Shown: positions 1 to 11,009, counted from the first letter of the stretch. The stretch: 64,000 bases of DNA from Oegoconia quadripuncta (GCA_949316235.1 OX438748.1:5087001-5151000), one strand, 5' to 3'. Program-made: numbers and translations. Notes: generated by a model not told the origin, from the letters alone.

Positions 1-199
1 ATTGAGTTTCCGCAATCATACATATACATATACTCTCATACATTTTTTTCTTGAGCTCTTGTAATAGTGTATTATTATAATACAATAAGAGGTATATAAT
101 TACATACATAATAATAATTTTTAATAAAAGGTTAAATTATACAAAATAAATAAATTATTGGATAATTTACAGTAATTATGTAGCTGCTGTATTTAATTT

Positions 200-599
200 A
201 CAATAATTTAATTCGTATAATTCCTATTTACTGGTGTCTCCACTTCGCATTACGAATAACTTTCCACTAGGAATTATGGACGAAATTTATCAAACAATTT
301 GCGATTATTAAGACCTACAAATAAACTATTCTGAAACCACGGAAGTCCAAGAATTTTCCGCTGAATTCGACTATGGTTCGTAGTGGAAAAAGTTGTTCGT
401 AATGAGGAGTGGCATCACCGGCCCAAAATTGTTGGATTTCTATACTGAAGGTGGTTTTCAGAATGGTTTACTTTGTAGATAAGTAATCGAAAAGTTTCGA
501 TCGAATTCGACTATGATTCTTAGGTAAAGTTGATCGTAATTAAGACTGGCGTCACCAAATAATGGGAATTATATGAATTCAAATTCACCCTGCATGATG
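200..599. mobile_element. Non-coding TIR element with repeated internal units
   Basis: The right end reads inward, on the minus strand, as CAGGGTGAATTTGAATTC. The left end near 200-225 is a decayed inverted version. The same block, containing a GGTGACTCCAC-like motif, then ATTACGAACAAC, then a TAGTCGAATTC motif, recurs in both orientations inside the element (about 240-300, 355-430 and 480-560). No open reading frame is present. Related sequence occurs at 8898-9998 and 12815-12960. I infer a non-autonomous DNA transposon or foldback element with composite TIRs. The superfamily is not recognised and the target duplication is not clear. Confidence 0.5.
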
Positions 600-1307
600 A
601 AATAAAAAAATTCCTATTACAGTCTTCCCCCTCTACCTTATTTAGCTCACAAAAGATCCCTACTGAACCGAAGTGACATTGAGTACAAATGTCAACGTAA
701 ACCGGATCCTTCTACGTCAGGAGATTGAAGGGATAGACATACAAACGGCCTATTAAGAACCTCCTCCTTTATGAAATCAGTTTTATAGCATGCCTTACAA
801 TCTGTGCAAAAACGATATCATAGTACTGAAATAATATTGTAGATGACGTTTTGCCACTACTAGTGACACCTTTGGTTTATTAATGGTACTAAATACGTAG
901 GTAACTTAGGATAACACAAAAGAACATCTTCCACAGAGGGCGCCTCTTTTGTACCGAAATTAAAAAATTTCAAGTCAGTTTGTGCGTAGACCATGCGTAG
1001 ACCGCTTCTAGAAAAATGCGGGCGTAAACTTAATTGTTGAGAACGGTTTGCTAGAACTGCTGAAACTAAATGCTAAATAACATTGCTGTTTGCAGATTTA
1101 TACCGCTCTTAATTCTGGAATTCGCACTTCACAATAAAATTCGTTTTCGGAATATCATCATGTCACCAGTCAGGTAGATAGCCGGACATTTTAGAAGTGC
1201 CGACCCTCCCAAACCGAACCTATTTGCTCGCAGCGAGTCACAATACATCAATTTCAATTACGATAAAAAAAAATATCTGCATCGGAAGGCCGGTGGCTCA
1301 GAGGCTA
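600..1307. other. No gene recognised
   Basis: AT-rich non-coding sequence between two repeats. I see no coding frame with family motifs and no RNA gene. A short segment just before 1308 (GGCCGGTGGCTCAGAGGC, 1288-1305) resembles the A-box head of a tRNA-derived SINE but has no matching B box. Confidence 0.4.
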
Positions 1308-1446
1308 AGGCCCGTATTACAGTACTCAAGCAGAGATCTCCGCTTGAGGATAGTTGAAAAGGCACATCTTTATGTAACTTGTATAGCGACATCTCTTTCT
1401 AACTATGCTCAAGCGCAGATCTACGTTTTGAGCAACATTCTGAAAT
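1308..1446. mobile_element. Palindromic MITE, copy 1
   Basis: About 139 bp whose two halves are inverted versions of each other. The left half carries AGAGATCTCCGCTTGAGG. The right half carries CTCAAGCGCAGATCTACG and then the terminal GAGCAACATTCTGAAAT. A second copy lies at 39228-39366 and preserves the termini better. The internal order (arm, AAAAGG, ACTTGTATAGCGRCATCTCTTT, arm) is the same in both. It is non-coding and needs a transposase supplied elsewhere. The short open frame across it is not a gene. Confidence 0.6.
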
Positions 1447-2224
1447 ACCTAAGTCTCGCTGTTCAAAGAGGTAAACGCCTCTTAGGCAACCTTCCGGTTC
1501 AGCAAGATCTGGATCATTTTTATTTGCAAATGTGTTTGTAAACGATTTATTGTTACAAAAGAAAATAAATACTTAAAACTATGCACGACGGCGGACTTAT
1601 GTGTATTTTTTTTTTATTTGTAAATGTGTATTTATTTATTTAGTTCTTTGTAAATATGTACAAAATTATCTGTGCACTTATGTGTTTATATAAAAATTAT
1701 AAACATTTTTATTTAAATAACTTAAATTTGAGATATACCTAAGGACAAATGGGCTACCCCTAATTTATGAGATAGGTACGTTGTATACCAACCTGAGAAT
1801 ATCATTAATCTGAGTAAAGATCATGTCAAAACAACACTAGTAAATAACGAATTCAACGACACTTCATTTATCACAATCGGTCCAGTAGTTTGATCGCAGT
1901 GATGGAACATCTATACCCACATACATACATACATGGGGTATTAAAATCATAACTCTTCCCCGTAGTCGAGTAAAAAAGTTTATTACAAAAATAGTGACTA
2001 TCTGAATGACAAACACGTCGAAGTAGGTATACCATACTTCGATCAGCTCCCAAGAATAATTGTATTAGTTGTGGGTATACGTTTTATTTAAAAAAAAGGA
2101 GGACAATGATCCCTGTGGATTTCTTGCGATTGTCTATACCGCTTGGACATACGTTTGAAGTATAACCATTCTGCAATACTGTAACTCATTGGAAAAAATA
2201 TTCTCATCGAGTAAGCAACAATGT

Positions 2225-2466
2225 GTAATAGGCCTAATTCCTAACGGGGCACATGGTTTGGATGGTAGAGCATTTTTTACGTCCGCTTGGCATCTACCAC
2301 CAACTTATCTAAGTCTGCCACCAAGCAGCATTGTTGCGTTCCGGTTGTTTGAGTTCCCAGTCTCCCAAGTTCGGCAATCTAGCTGAGCCCGCGCCGCGAG
2401 TTTCGGTACCAATTCGGTACCGGTATGATTGAAGTCGAACGTTAACCCGTCGTGCAGCAAAAATAC
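2225..2466 (+). mobile_element. SINE family A, diverged and 5'-truncated
   Basis: Corresponds to the body and 3' end of the tRNA-headed SINE seen complete at 60237-60549. It has the GGGGCACATGGTTTGG segment, the TCTACCACCAACTTATCTAA segment, the CATTGTTGCGTTCCGG segment and the 3' end at CCCGTCGTGCAGCAAAAA. The tRNA-like head is missing. Divergence is higher than in other copies, so it is an old insertion. The short frames on both strands here are by-products of the repeat. Confidence 0.6.
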
Positions 2467-3190
2467 TTGCTGGGGACCAAACGCGCGACTTCGTTTCGAT
2501 AATCTGATGCGATTTATTTGAGTTGGTGATACCTACTGTTAACATTGCCTGTAATTAGATTCGTTACCCTTAATAGGTGCTGTACCTAACCGTGTCCAAA
2601 ATATCGTGCTTGGAACCGCAGGGCTAATTTTCTAATAATTCATTACATTTTTATGTATTGTTTTAATCTAAATGACTCCACATTGTTATTCTTTCCTTTA
2701 TTGCCTACATCAACTTGGATTTTTATCTTTTATTATATAATTAAAACACAATACCTAGTGCCTCGTTCTTCAGTCTAATATATTTCATCTAAAACAACCT
2801 ACTTATTACTATCACCAAATCGGGGACGTCTTAAAGAAAGCCAAGCCAAGAGCATGTCCAAATCTTATGAGAGTGAATGAAGCAACAGAGGCGTGACTTT
2901 ATGTAGGTATGTTTGCATTACTATCATATTTTGATTGTCAATACCATTAAAATTATAAAATACTAATTTTGCGCGGCCAATGCTATTTTCAAACTTCAAC
3001 AAATCTAACTAGGAATACGTAACCTTACAATATCACAATATCAACTTTATTATTGTAAAAGTACCTTGGGCCATCAAAGTCTAATTATGTACCCACATAG
3101 GTAAATATCGAAGCTAAATTACCACACAATCACTCACAAACGAAACTGTCCGTGAATTACATTATCATTGAAAACAATACACTCTCTGTT
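2467..3190. other. No gene recognised
   Basis: AT-rich sequence with scattered stops in all frames and no recognised repeat, apart from short low-complexity tracts. Confidence 0.4.
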
Positions 3191-3272
3191 GTGTGACCTG
3201 GGGGTGAAATGATACGGAGGCTTCCCGTCAAAAGTGTATCGTGTAACCCTAGCCATAGGGCTCCGGGTTACA

Positions 3273-3336
3273 TATATAAGCAACTATTAATTCCCTGTCC
3301 AAACAGTTTTCTTATTGCACTAACTGTGGTTAGACA
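3273..3336 (+). promoter_or_regulatory. Candidate TATA + initiator + DPE core promoter
   Basis: TATATAAG lies at 3273-3280. An initiator-like ACAGTT places A(+1) at 3305, 32 bp after the first T of the TATA box. AGACA at 3332-3336 sits at +28 to +32 and fits the insect DPE consensus RGWYV. The spacing of the three motifs is right for an arthropod RNA polymerase II core promoter. No coding frame with recognisable motifs follows, so this may be the promoter of a solo LTR, of a non-coding RNA, or chance. The motifs are seen directly; the function is inferred. Confidence 0.3.
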
Positions 3337-3539
3337 AGTTTTTTGCAAGTTTTGGTAACAAATTGCTGTGCTGGAAATTTGGTTTTGTGTTTGTGACTGA
3401 AGAAGACTGTCTGATGGACCCCGTGTTGTGCTCAATGTGCCGTGAAAGTGGATAAATTTCAGTTCAAATGATGTTTTTTAGTGTAGTTAAAAAATATGGA
3501 CATATGGTAGTATTACATGTCATATCTACAGGGTGTCCA

Positions 3540-5639
3540 AGGACTCAATGCGAAACGGGGTGACAGGATTGATTGTAACCATCATGAAAAAATCAGAAAA
3601 AAAATCTATGTCATGCAGTTTGAAAATTATGAGCATTTAAGAAAAACCCTAAAAATTTGGTCAAACTGTTAACCATTTTTCGGTTATTGTGGTTAATTTT
3701 TCTTATTTTTGATTTAAACTTTGGAACCGTAACCTTAAATAACATTTCTAGAATCACGTCATCAAGTATGTAGATGAAGATAAGTAGGTTTATTCATTAT
3801 TAGAACAACCACAGAACACTGGCAAATAAAAACTATTGGTAGGTATAGGTATGCAGACATGCTCCTTCAGCTAGCTACCTACTTAACACTCTTCCGCAAC
3901 CAGCATTTAGGTAGGTAATAATTTCCCACATAATACTACAGACTAAACTGGCTATCCCGCTGGAAATCAAATCGGCTGTAACCATACCCGTTTCTTGATA
4001 TTTTCATCATTTCTGATTACTGATCTCCATTACTGATTACTGATCCTCGAAGGTTAAGTCTTAACCTATCCATTCTTTTCGGTTCAAGAAAAAAAATTTC
4101 AATACCTAAGTTAGTTTCCTTTATATATTAGTACACTTGATAAACAAGTAAATCCTCACCATCAAAACCGATTTGCATCGTGGAAGTTGTTCTAAAAAAC
4201 CATATCTTCCAGTGTACCTAGTTAGTAAATCATGTGATTGTGAGAGTAACATTAATTTAAGAATATGAATGACACTCGGGTAATCAAAACGCCTCCAACG
4301 ATAACCCATTTTGGCAAAATACGATGATTAGTTGAGGAAATCTAAGTGAACAGATGAACGTATAATAGCATAGCCTGCTAAACTCATAATAGTCCCTTTG
4401 ACTTTGCGATCGTAGCCGGCTAAAATGGCGGCTGGAGGCAGCTATATTGATTTTTTTACAAACTATATCCTATATAAAGTACTCTACCTACCTACTTACT
4501 AAGATTTGTATCAGTTTCCATGGGAGAATTTGCCCTAATTGCCACTCTGCATAAGCGGGTTCGCGATATAATATTTTGAGAGCCGACCTATGATCTGCTG
4601 CCTATATCTGCTCTATCAAGATACACACGACATGATCATCATAATCTCCTCGTCTTCTACGATCCATTGTTCGGTTAAGATTCTGGATAGGACAGACTAG
4701 GTATAACACAGATTCCACAAGAGATGACTCATTACAAATTATTGTAAATTATTTTGCGCAATAAAGAGTATTTGAATTGTATTATATTGTACAATTTTGC
4801 TGGCAATACGATACCAATATTAATTTTGGATTTTTTCACTAGGTACACTCGTTGGGTGCAACTCTGCAGTTACAGCGTCTTCTTCCAAGCGAGTCGATGG
4901 CAAAAACGTCAAATTCTTGAGGACCAGAATGTGGCTTTATCATTCATAATCATAATTAGCCTGTATACGTACCTAGACTTGGGCCCTTGGTGTCTATAAC
5001 TTTTTAAATATAATTTTAGTAATATACCTATAAGTATCTGTAATTTTTTGAGGTAAATTAATAAATCAAGTTTAAAAATTCCATAGTTTTTATTTACGAA
5101 CGCCTGAATTCCTTATCTAACTCACAAACTGCACATTTATCATTATTTTAATAAATGTCTGAAGACATAATAAGTATCTATCGTAATGGAGGACGTCGAT
5201 AAGCGTACAAGCTAGGGTTGCCCCCATAAAAGTTACAAGATTTAACATAAAAGTTACAATAAGTGTAATGTCCTTTGTCATAAATGGAGTGGTCAGTGAT
5301 AACTGATTTTCTAACCATAACAATTAATGCGTGAAACAACATCCACCTTTCGGAACATACTTAATATAGAAATGCACATGTGCCAGGATGTGATACAGAT
5401 AATGTCAATTCTGATGATAATTTCTCTAAAATAAACTAAAACCAGTTTCAAAGTAGTCTGTCATTTTCTTTTTGAAATAATAGGACGCGATAGTACCTAT
5501 CTAAAACAAAATAAAATCACAGACAACATCACTGCCGTTGAAACGTGCAGGTCTGTAGATGTTGTTTTGGTCTTTGTCGCTAAAAAGATATCAAAATGTA
5601 ATTTTACTTAATTAGCCACTTGACATTCTGTATAATAAT
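3540..5639. other. No gene recognised
   Basis: Non-coding AT-rich DNA. It starts with a segment opening ACAGGGTGTCCAAGG (3529) that looks like the terminus of a dispersed repeat. Family M of this window (see 41269-41753) has short traces near 5360 and 5525-5580. None of the short open frames here shows a recognisable domain. Confidence 0.35.
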
Positions 5640-5745
5640 AGTCATCATCTCAACCCGTAAACATCCCACTGCAGGGATACAGACCTTACCTCGCATAATG
5701 AGGAAGTACGGGCCATAGTCCACCACGCTGGCCCAATGCGGCAAA
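5640..5745 (+). repeat. Dispersed repeat family D, partial
   Basis: Contains CCCACTGCAGGGATACAGAC and later GGCCATAGTCCACCACGC followed by GCCCAATGCGG. The same unit occurs at 24405-24525 and, in the other orientation with a foldback, at 52762-52897. A fragment sits at 12911-12945. It is non-coding; the parent element is unknown to me. Confidence 0.55.
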
Positions 5746-6654
5746 AAAAAAATGGTATTGAATCTTAAATTAGATCTCAATTTTGAGATATTAAGACTGA
5801 GGAAGACATGGGTTGTTGAATATTTTGTGTCTATAGTTGACAGTAAGTCACAGCTATTTGGTATCTTGGTAAGCTGGATATTCTAAAACTGAGTCATGGC
5901 GTTATTATATCGACAGCATATCCCACAAAATTTCTAAAACACACCCTTACTTGGGTCGAGTTATCGTTTGTCTACAATGAACATTACCTACATATTTTTT
6001 GAGGCATTCTTTCAATACATTTATTATGTAAATAGGAGTAGGTATTATTATTTAAATAGAAACAGTACTTAATTTTGTCTATGGACTATCAAAAATTCCG
6101 AAATTTTTTGAATTAAATAAATGAAGTTTTATATCCTAAAAATAAATGACTATCTAATTCCAATTGGCATTGCGTTAACAATGCAATAACAGCGTTGTTA
6201 TTTAACAGTTAAATCCCAAAATGGGATATCCCAGATGTTTCAGGAAATTGACAACCCTTGTAATGTCGGTAATAAATGGTGGTTTGTTTACGTCTTCCCT
6301 TATCGTCTCTCGATAGCAATATATACCTACCGGAGCTGAGATCATTCCTTTATATAATGCTTTAAATGGTAAATAACATGACTTATGACTACAGCATCCA
6401 GTGAAAGTTGTGAACAAAGTAAGAAGAGAATTTAATTTCAATGCAACTAATAAATGCGAACATTTGGATTTTTTTTGTTTAGACCGAGTTGGCTGAAATT
6501 TGGCTCGGAAATAGAAACCTTTTTGGAAAATTATTACTCGTTAATTGTAGGTAATTCATTATGTATTTTCACGAGGGCGAAGCCTTGAGTGGATTAGCTA
6601 TCTATACCTATATGAGAGCAAAATCGAACAGACTTTATTGTTTAAATAAGAAAG

Positions 6655-6840
6655 AAGTATCTCACCAAAAACATTAACGTAAAATAACCCGACAGCATAT
6701 TTTGCATTTCTCGAGGGGCATGACGAATTGTTACCATAAAGTGTATCCTATGACACTCCAGGGGTCAAGACGAATCTAGCGACACGATGCACTTCGAAAT
6801 TGGACTAGTTATTTGGCTACAGGAGGTAACATAGAAATCT
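6655..6840 (-). repeat. Dispersed repeat family J, minus copy
   Basis: Read on the minus strand it matches the copies at 46640-46920 and 57945-58150. Shared blocks include the GCCTCCTGTAGCC-like segment, the AAAGTGCAWSGTGTCG segment, the GTCTTGACC segment and the end AATATGCTGTCGGGTTATTT. Non-coding; class unknown. Confidence 0.45.
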
Positions 6841-7084
6841 ACATACATACATACCTACATACATACTTACATACACTCGAAAAACATTTGGGGAGTCGGG
6901 TAATAAAAGGCCAACATCTCATTTAGTTGTCACCTACAAAAGAGTTGAAATCCAGATCCAATGCCAAGTATCTAGACTTCCCTTTAAGTCTCTTCACAAG
7001 AGTTTCGAATAAATGACTTCAATGAGACCTACATTATCTAAATATATATAACTCAAAGGTGACTGACATAGTGATCTATCAACG

Positions 7085-7275
7085 CCCAGACCAAACCACT
7101 GGACGGATCGGGCTGAAATTTGGCATGCAGGTAGATGTTATGACGTAGGCATCCGCTAAGAAAGGATTTTGATAAATTCTACCCCCAAGGGGATAAAATA
7201 GGGGATGAAAGTTTGTTGTTTGTATTTTGATAAAATCTTCCACGCGGACGAAGTTGCGGGAGGAAATCTAGTTGA
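7085..7275 (-). repeat. Dispersed repeat family G, diverged
   Basis: Carries GGCTGAAATTTGGCATGCAGG and, near the other end, CCACGCGGACGAAGTTGCGG followed by a CTAGT terminus. This is a diverged relative of the repeats at 14930-15120, 17264-17450 and 40845-40930. The pair of motifs (target-like 'gaaatttgg' and 'cgcggacgaagt') is common in insect genomes as a dispersed non-coding repeat. Confidence 0.45.
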
Positions 7276-7349
7276 ACAATAAAATTATAAATTGGCATGT
7301 CGTAGAATATCTCAAGGTGATAATACTATTTGTTCGTTTGATTTTAAAC

Positions 7350-7575
7350 TTTTGAAGATTTCATTATTACCGCTTTAATTCAGTTTAAATTTGGTAAGTT
7401 TTGTAATAATACGCACCTGCGCAGGATCGATCGTTGTGGAGATCTTTGTGGGAGGCCTTTGTCCAGCAGTGGACGTGTTTCGACTAATGACGCACCTGCT
7501 CACTTAATTTTGACAAGTGAGTTAAAACTTGCCAAGTTTAAAGTTAATTAAAATAGTAATAACAAATCTTCAAAA
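7350..7575. mobile_element. Foldback element with about 52-bp inverted arms
   Basis: The left arm (7350-7402) and right arm (7524-7575) are inverted copies, about 80% identical by eye, each starting TTTTGAAGATTT at the outer end and ending TTGGYAAGTTTT inside. The centre holds an RTE LINE 3' stub (7425-7490) plus a few flanking bases, including near-repeats GCACCTGCGC and GCACCTGCTC. It is a non-coding MITE or foldback carrying a piece of another element. Confidence 0.55.
7425..7490 (+). pseudogene. RTE-type LINE ORF2 extreme 3' end
   Basis: One frame reads DRSLWRSLWEAFVQQWTCFD and then a stop. This is the well-known C-terminal end of lepidopteran RTE-type reverse transcriptases. Only about 20 codons remain, as expected for severe 5' truncation during target-primed reverse transcription or for capture by the surrounding foldback element. 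Confidence 0.6.
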
Positions 7576-8139
7576 TTATAAAATCTAACGTACTAATACT
7601 CTTTAATACAAAAAAAAACCTTACAAATCGGACCACAGATTATTTAGATACGTCTGGATAAAGATTGGATACCCGCACATACATATGGCGTAATTAAACA
7701 CAAAACACACGGTTTATACTGCACAGTTTACCATGCTAAAGATGTTTATAGGCAATCGATACTTTGTGAAGAAGGGGCCTAAGGTGGAAGCCTTTATAGA
7801 CCTCCCAACATACTTGGGAAATTGATTATCTTATCTCAAAAAACCGGAACACAAAATAACTACCAATATTGCATAGGTAGTTTTTGTAGCCTTATTATTT
7901 ATTGTATCACCATAAAAAAGATAAACAATAATCAGTGACACATAACTATCAGTAAAGAGGTGATAATATTCCCAAGGCGGCACTCTCCACCGCAACTGGC
8001 TACTTCTAAAAACGTATAAGATATCGTCAATCGTAAGTATCACGTAAAAATAACGTTGGAACGATCGAGATATTAGAGGGAGAGCTGACTTAAAAGATTG
8101 GAGGTTCTGTAGCAAGTTGTTTATTTATCCTATTTTAAC
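7576..8139. other. No gene recognised
   Basis: AT-rich, no repeat recognised with confidence. A 94-codon minus-strand frame at 7831-8115 has no recognisable motif and I do not call it. Confidence 0.35.
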
Positions 8140-8260
8140 CCTAAGCGATATACGACGGGTGTTGTGTATTTGACACCGTTTATGTGTTCAGTCTTTGTCT
8201 AGATATAGGTATCTCAGTAATGCCTGGTCCGATTTGAGTGCAGTGTTTCTTATGTATTAA
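8140..8260 (+). repeat. Dispersed repeat family N
   Basis: Shares the block GTATCTCAGTAATGC followed by TGGTCCGATTTGAGTGCAG with 11460-11560 and 14030-14100. In each case it follows a TTGTGT-rich segment and a GTCTTTGTC or GTCC-GGA block. Short and non-coding; likely an internal piece of a retroelement family I cannot name. Confidence 0.45.
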
Positions 8261-8479
8261 CCACAAGTAGACACATCCTGAACATTTCAAAATAAACAAC
8301 ACTGAAAACACAAAAAGACCGAACTGTCAAAACAATAAAGACAGATAACATTTTGTGTGCCAAAGTGGCCAAAAGTACCACTGTCTCATTAAAATGTTCA
8401 GCTTAAAGAATGCTAAAGTGAGAGGAAAGCTAAAGTGAGAACATACATAATGTGACATACATAATGTAAATACAAGATA

Positions 8480-8640
8480 AATATAAATATTGAGGACACT
8501 TATACCAATCATCTAGTCCCAAACTAAGCAAAGTTTGTACTATGAATACTAGATAACGGGTATACATACATAAATATTTATATAAGCATCCATGACTCGG
8601 GGATAAATGTTCAAATTCATTGAAAGTAAGATGAATGTCT
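8480..8640 (-). mobile_element. SINE family C, head missing
   Basis: On the minus strand it carries the family C body: the ATGAATTTGAACATTTATCC segment, the CATGGATGCTTATATAAATA segment, the CCGTTATCTAGTATTCATAG segment and the end GGGACTAGATGATTGGTATA. The tRNA-like head with the B box, present at 38748-38990, is absent. The 122-codon minus frame spanning this segment is an artefact. Confidence 0.6.
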
Positions 8641-9022
8641 ATATTAAATAAAGAGACAGGTTCTGACCACCGATATCTGCTATGGAAATAATATGATATG
8701 AAAAACATCAAACGTCGTAACGCTAAATGTCCTCGAAACAGCTTAATGATTTTCATGAAACATATTAGCCATGTTTGATGAAAATTGTTCGAAATCAAAT
8801 ATTCGGTCCGTAGCAGATATCGGTGGATCCCAATCCCACTATTTCTATTATGAATTTCTATTGATACAAATACTGGGACGGATATTTAACAGAAATATAC
8901 AGGGTGAATTTGAATTCGTGTAATTCCCACGAACTGGTGACTCCACACTTGATTACGAACAACTTTCTCCAAGGAACCATAGTCGAATTCGATCAAAAAA
9001 TTTTCGATTATCCATACAATTT

Positions 9023-9295
9023 TTCGATCCCCAGCGGGGTACATGTTTAGTACTCGGTTTGGTTGGTGGTAGGGCATTTTAAATGTCCGCCTGGCTAGCT
9101 ACCACTATCTTATCTAAATCTGCCGCCAAACAGCACTGTTAATAGCGTTGTTGTGTTTCGGTTGTCAGAGATAAGATAGCCAGTCCCCGAAATAGGATGG
9201 GATTTTTCCGTATTAGTACGCTGCCTCCTTCGGCCTCATCTTCACTTAACATGTGTGATTGAGGTCAAATGGTCACCCGTTGTGCATAAAAAAAA
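9023..9295 (+). mobile_element. SINE family A, truncated at the B box
   Basis: Starts at the B-box remnant TTCGATCCCCAGCGGGGTAC and continues through the TACTCGGTTTGG, TGTCCGCCTGGCTAGCTACC and CCGCCAAACAGCA segments. It ends GTTGTGCATAAAAAAAAAC, an A-rich 3' tail. It is inserted in the older TIR element. Confidence 0.7.
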
Positions 9296-9489
9296 ACAAT
9301 GTAAGCCGTCCTGAAACCACCTACATGGAAATCCAATAATTTCGGCTGGTGACTCCATCCTAATTACGAACAATTTTCCATTAGGAACCACAGCCGAATT
9401 CAGCCGAACATTGTTGGACTTCCATACTAAAGGTTACCGGTCTTCAAATCGCGACTGAAGGAGCATTACCTTAAACTGTCTCAATAGAT

Positions 9490-9845
9490 TATTATTATTA
9501 TTTGTGTACATTTGTTTAAGTATATTTATGTCATATTTATTTATAGGTTTTGTATTTATTTTTATCATATTAGATTATATATTTCATTATATTTATTATT
9601 TTATTATTATATTATATATATTATAACAACACCATAATTTAAGTATGTATGTCATCGACATGATTGTTATTTTCTCTATATGTATAGTATGTTTGTTTAT
9701 AACTACTGTTTTTGTAAGTGTACTCGCTGTCTACTTTTACGTTACCTCATCTATTTGTCTCCTTACTGAGGTTTGCTGGAAGAGATCTCTTATAGAGATA
9801 AGCTCGCCTTTTGTATATTTTAATATTCTCCTCTAAAATAAAATA
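9490..9845 (+). mobile_element. CR1-like LINE 3' UTR
   Basis: T- and A-rich sequence ending GGAAGAGATCTCTTATAGAG, then AAGCTCGCCTTTTGTA, then AAAATAAAATAAATAAA. The 'gaagagatc...gat-agc-cgcctttTGTA' block is the conserved 3' UTR motif of a lepidopteran LINE family and recurs inverted at 16170-16320. No RT codons remain. Confidence 0.55.
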
Positions 9846-10006
9846 AATAAAGGTGGTTTCAGAAGGTTACTACTTTGTATGGGTAAGGTGATCAAACATT
9901 TTCGGATCGAATTCGGTTATGATTTCTAGTGGAAAGTTGATCATAATCAGGAGTAAAGTTAAGTGCAAATAGGAATTACACGAATTAAATTTCAACCAAT
10001 AGATAA

Positions 10007-10445
10007 TTATTTTTTACTGTAAATGCCGTGTCGTATCAGGATGTCAAAGAAAAGGCGGAATGTAAAGAAGTGTAGAAAGGACTCCACCGACAAGACCGTC
10101 ATCTGATTTAAGAGCCATGCTCTTGTCGGTGGAGAGTTTTCCATATCTCTCTGCTTACGACGTTCAACTTCTCTTTTATCTGCTCTTTTTCTTTTCCCCT
10201 CTATTCTTCCTTCTATTATGGTTTTGATGAAATCATCGTGTCGTATAAGGTGTCCCAGCATCTTTCCTCTTCTATTCTCAATTACTCCCAAGAATTTCCT
10301 TTTTTCCTTTACTATATTTAAAACCTCTTCGTTCGTTTTCTTCTCTGTCCAGCTGATACGTTCCATTCTCCTCCAGCAGCACATCTCAAAAGCTTCCAAT
10401 CTTTCTTTGTCTTTAAGAGTTTGAGTCCACGTTTCACACCCTTAC
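10007..10445 (-). pseudogene. Non-LTR reverse transcriptase C-terminus (RTE/Proto2-like)
   Basis: The minus-strand frame reads MEAFEMCCWRRMERISWTEK, then a segment with NEEVL, KRKFLGVIENRRGKMLGHLIRHD and IIEGRIEGKRKR. This is the C-terminal region of insect endonuclease/reverse transcriptases of the RTE/Proto2 kind. The reverse transcriptase palm and the endonuclease are absent, so this is a 5'-truncated copy. The 3' part of the frame runs into the UTR, which contains an inverted repeat (10082-10095 with 10121-10134) ending in a TTAAGAGC-type motif. A sibling 3' end lies at 39950-39985. Confidence 0.65.
10082..10134. repeat. Hairpin at LINE 3' end
   Basis: CTCCACCGACAAGA at 10082-10095 pairs exactly with TCTTGTCGGTGGAG at 10121-10134, leaving a 25-base loop. 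It lies in the 3' UTR of the RT remnant on the minus strand. The sibling 3' end at 39950 carries only one arm, so this copy may have an extra inverted unit. Confidence 0.7.
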
Positions 10446-11009
10446 AAAGCAATGCTCCAAATGACCAATGCTCGCCAAGACCATAGCTCTTAAATGTAAG
10501 AGAGAGATATTTATTTCACATTCTATAGACTTCCCATATCTATCGAAGGAACCCTAAAACAAAAGCCATAAGTTAAGGGAAACTCTCCCGAGAGATCTCT
10601 CGCCGCGTTATCGTCTCCATAGATAGCGTCGTCGTGCCGGCCGTCGGAGGGACAGAAAAAAGTGTATACCGCATATGATAATGGTGACCACTTTTTTTAG
10701 GAAATACAAAGTCAATTTACGAAAATATTATCCATAAATAATTATAAATATAGAAAAGGTGTTACGTATACTTTTAAGAAATACATGTACCTACATACGT
10801 AAATGTTTCTAATAAAACGCAAATTTTATGACTTATAAAGCGTGGTTTAATTTCTATTATATTAAAAAGAATCGATAAAAACCTAGTTGTTAGTTAAACT
10901 ATTTGCATGTGCAAGAAATCAAAATGGTAAAAATGCTATTTGTTAGTTAACTATTTAGTGGAGGCAGACAGTACTTCTACCACCACTGGTGGAGGTTGCT
11001 ACTAATTCT
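10446..11009. other. No gene recognised
   Basis: Contains a GC-richer patch near 10590-10650 and otherwise AT-rich sequence. No repeat or gene recognised. Confidence 0.35.

Larger units (their letters stand above)
8898..9998. mobile_element. TIR element, interrupted by a SINE and a CR1 3' end
   Basis: The left terminus ACAGGGTGAATTTGAATTC (from 8899) and the right terminus TTACACGAATTAAATTTCAACC (about 9977-9998, minus orientation) match those of the 200-599 element. Internal units with ATTACGAACAA and TAGTCGAATTC-like motifs occur at 8945-9000, 9350-9400 and 9910-9960. Two younger insertions split it: SINE A (9023-9295) and a CR1-type 3' UTR (9490-9845). Confidence 0.5.

Noticed and set aside
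6840..6880. A CATA/CTAC-rich tandem tract that could be a satellite or CRISPR-like array.
   Set aside because: It is a short imperfect microsatellite. No direct repeats with unique spacers occur anywhere in the window.
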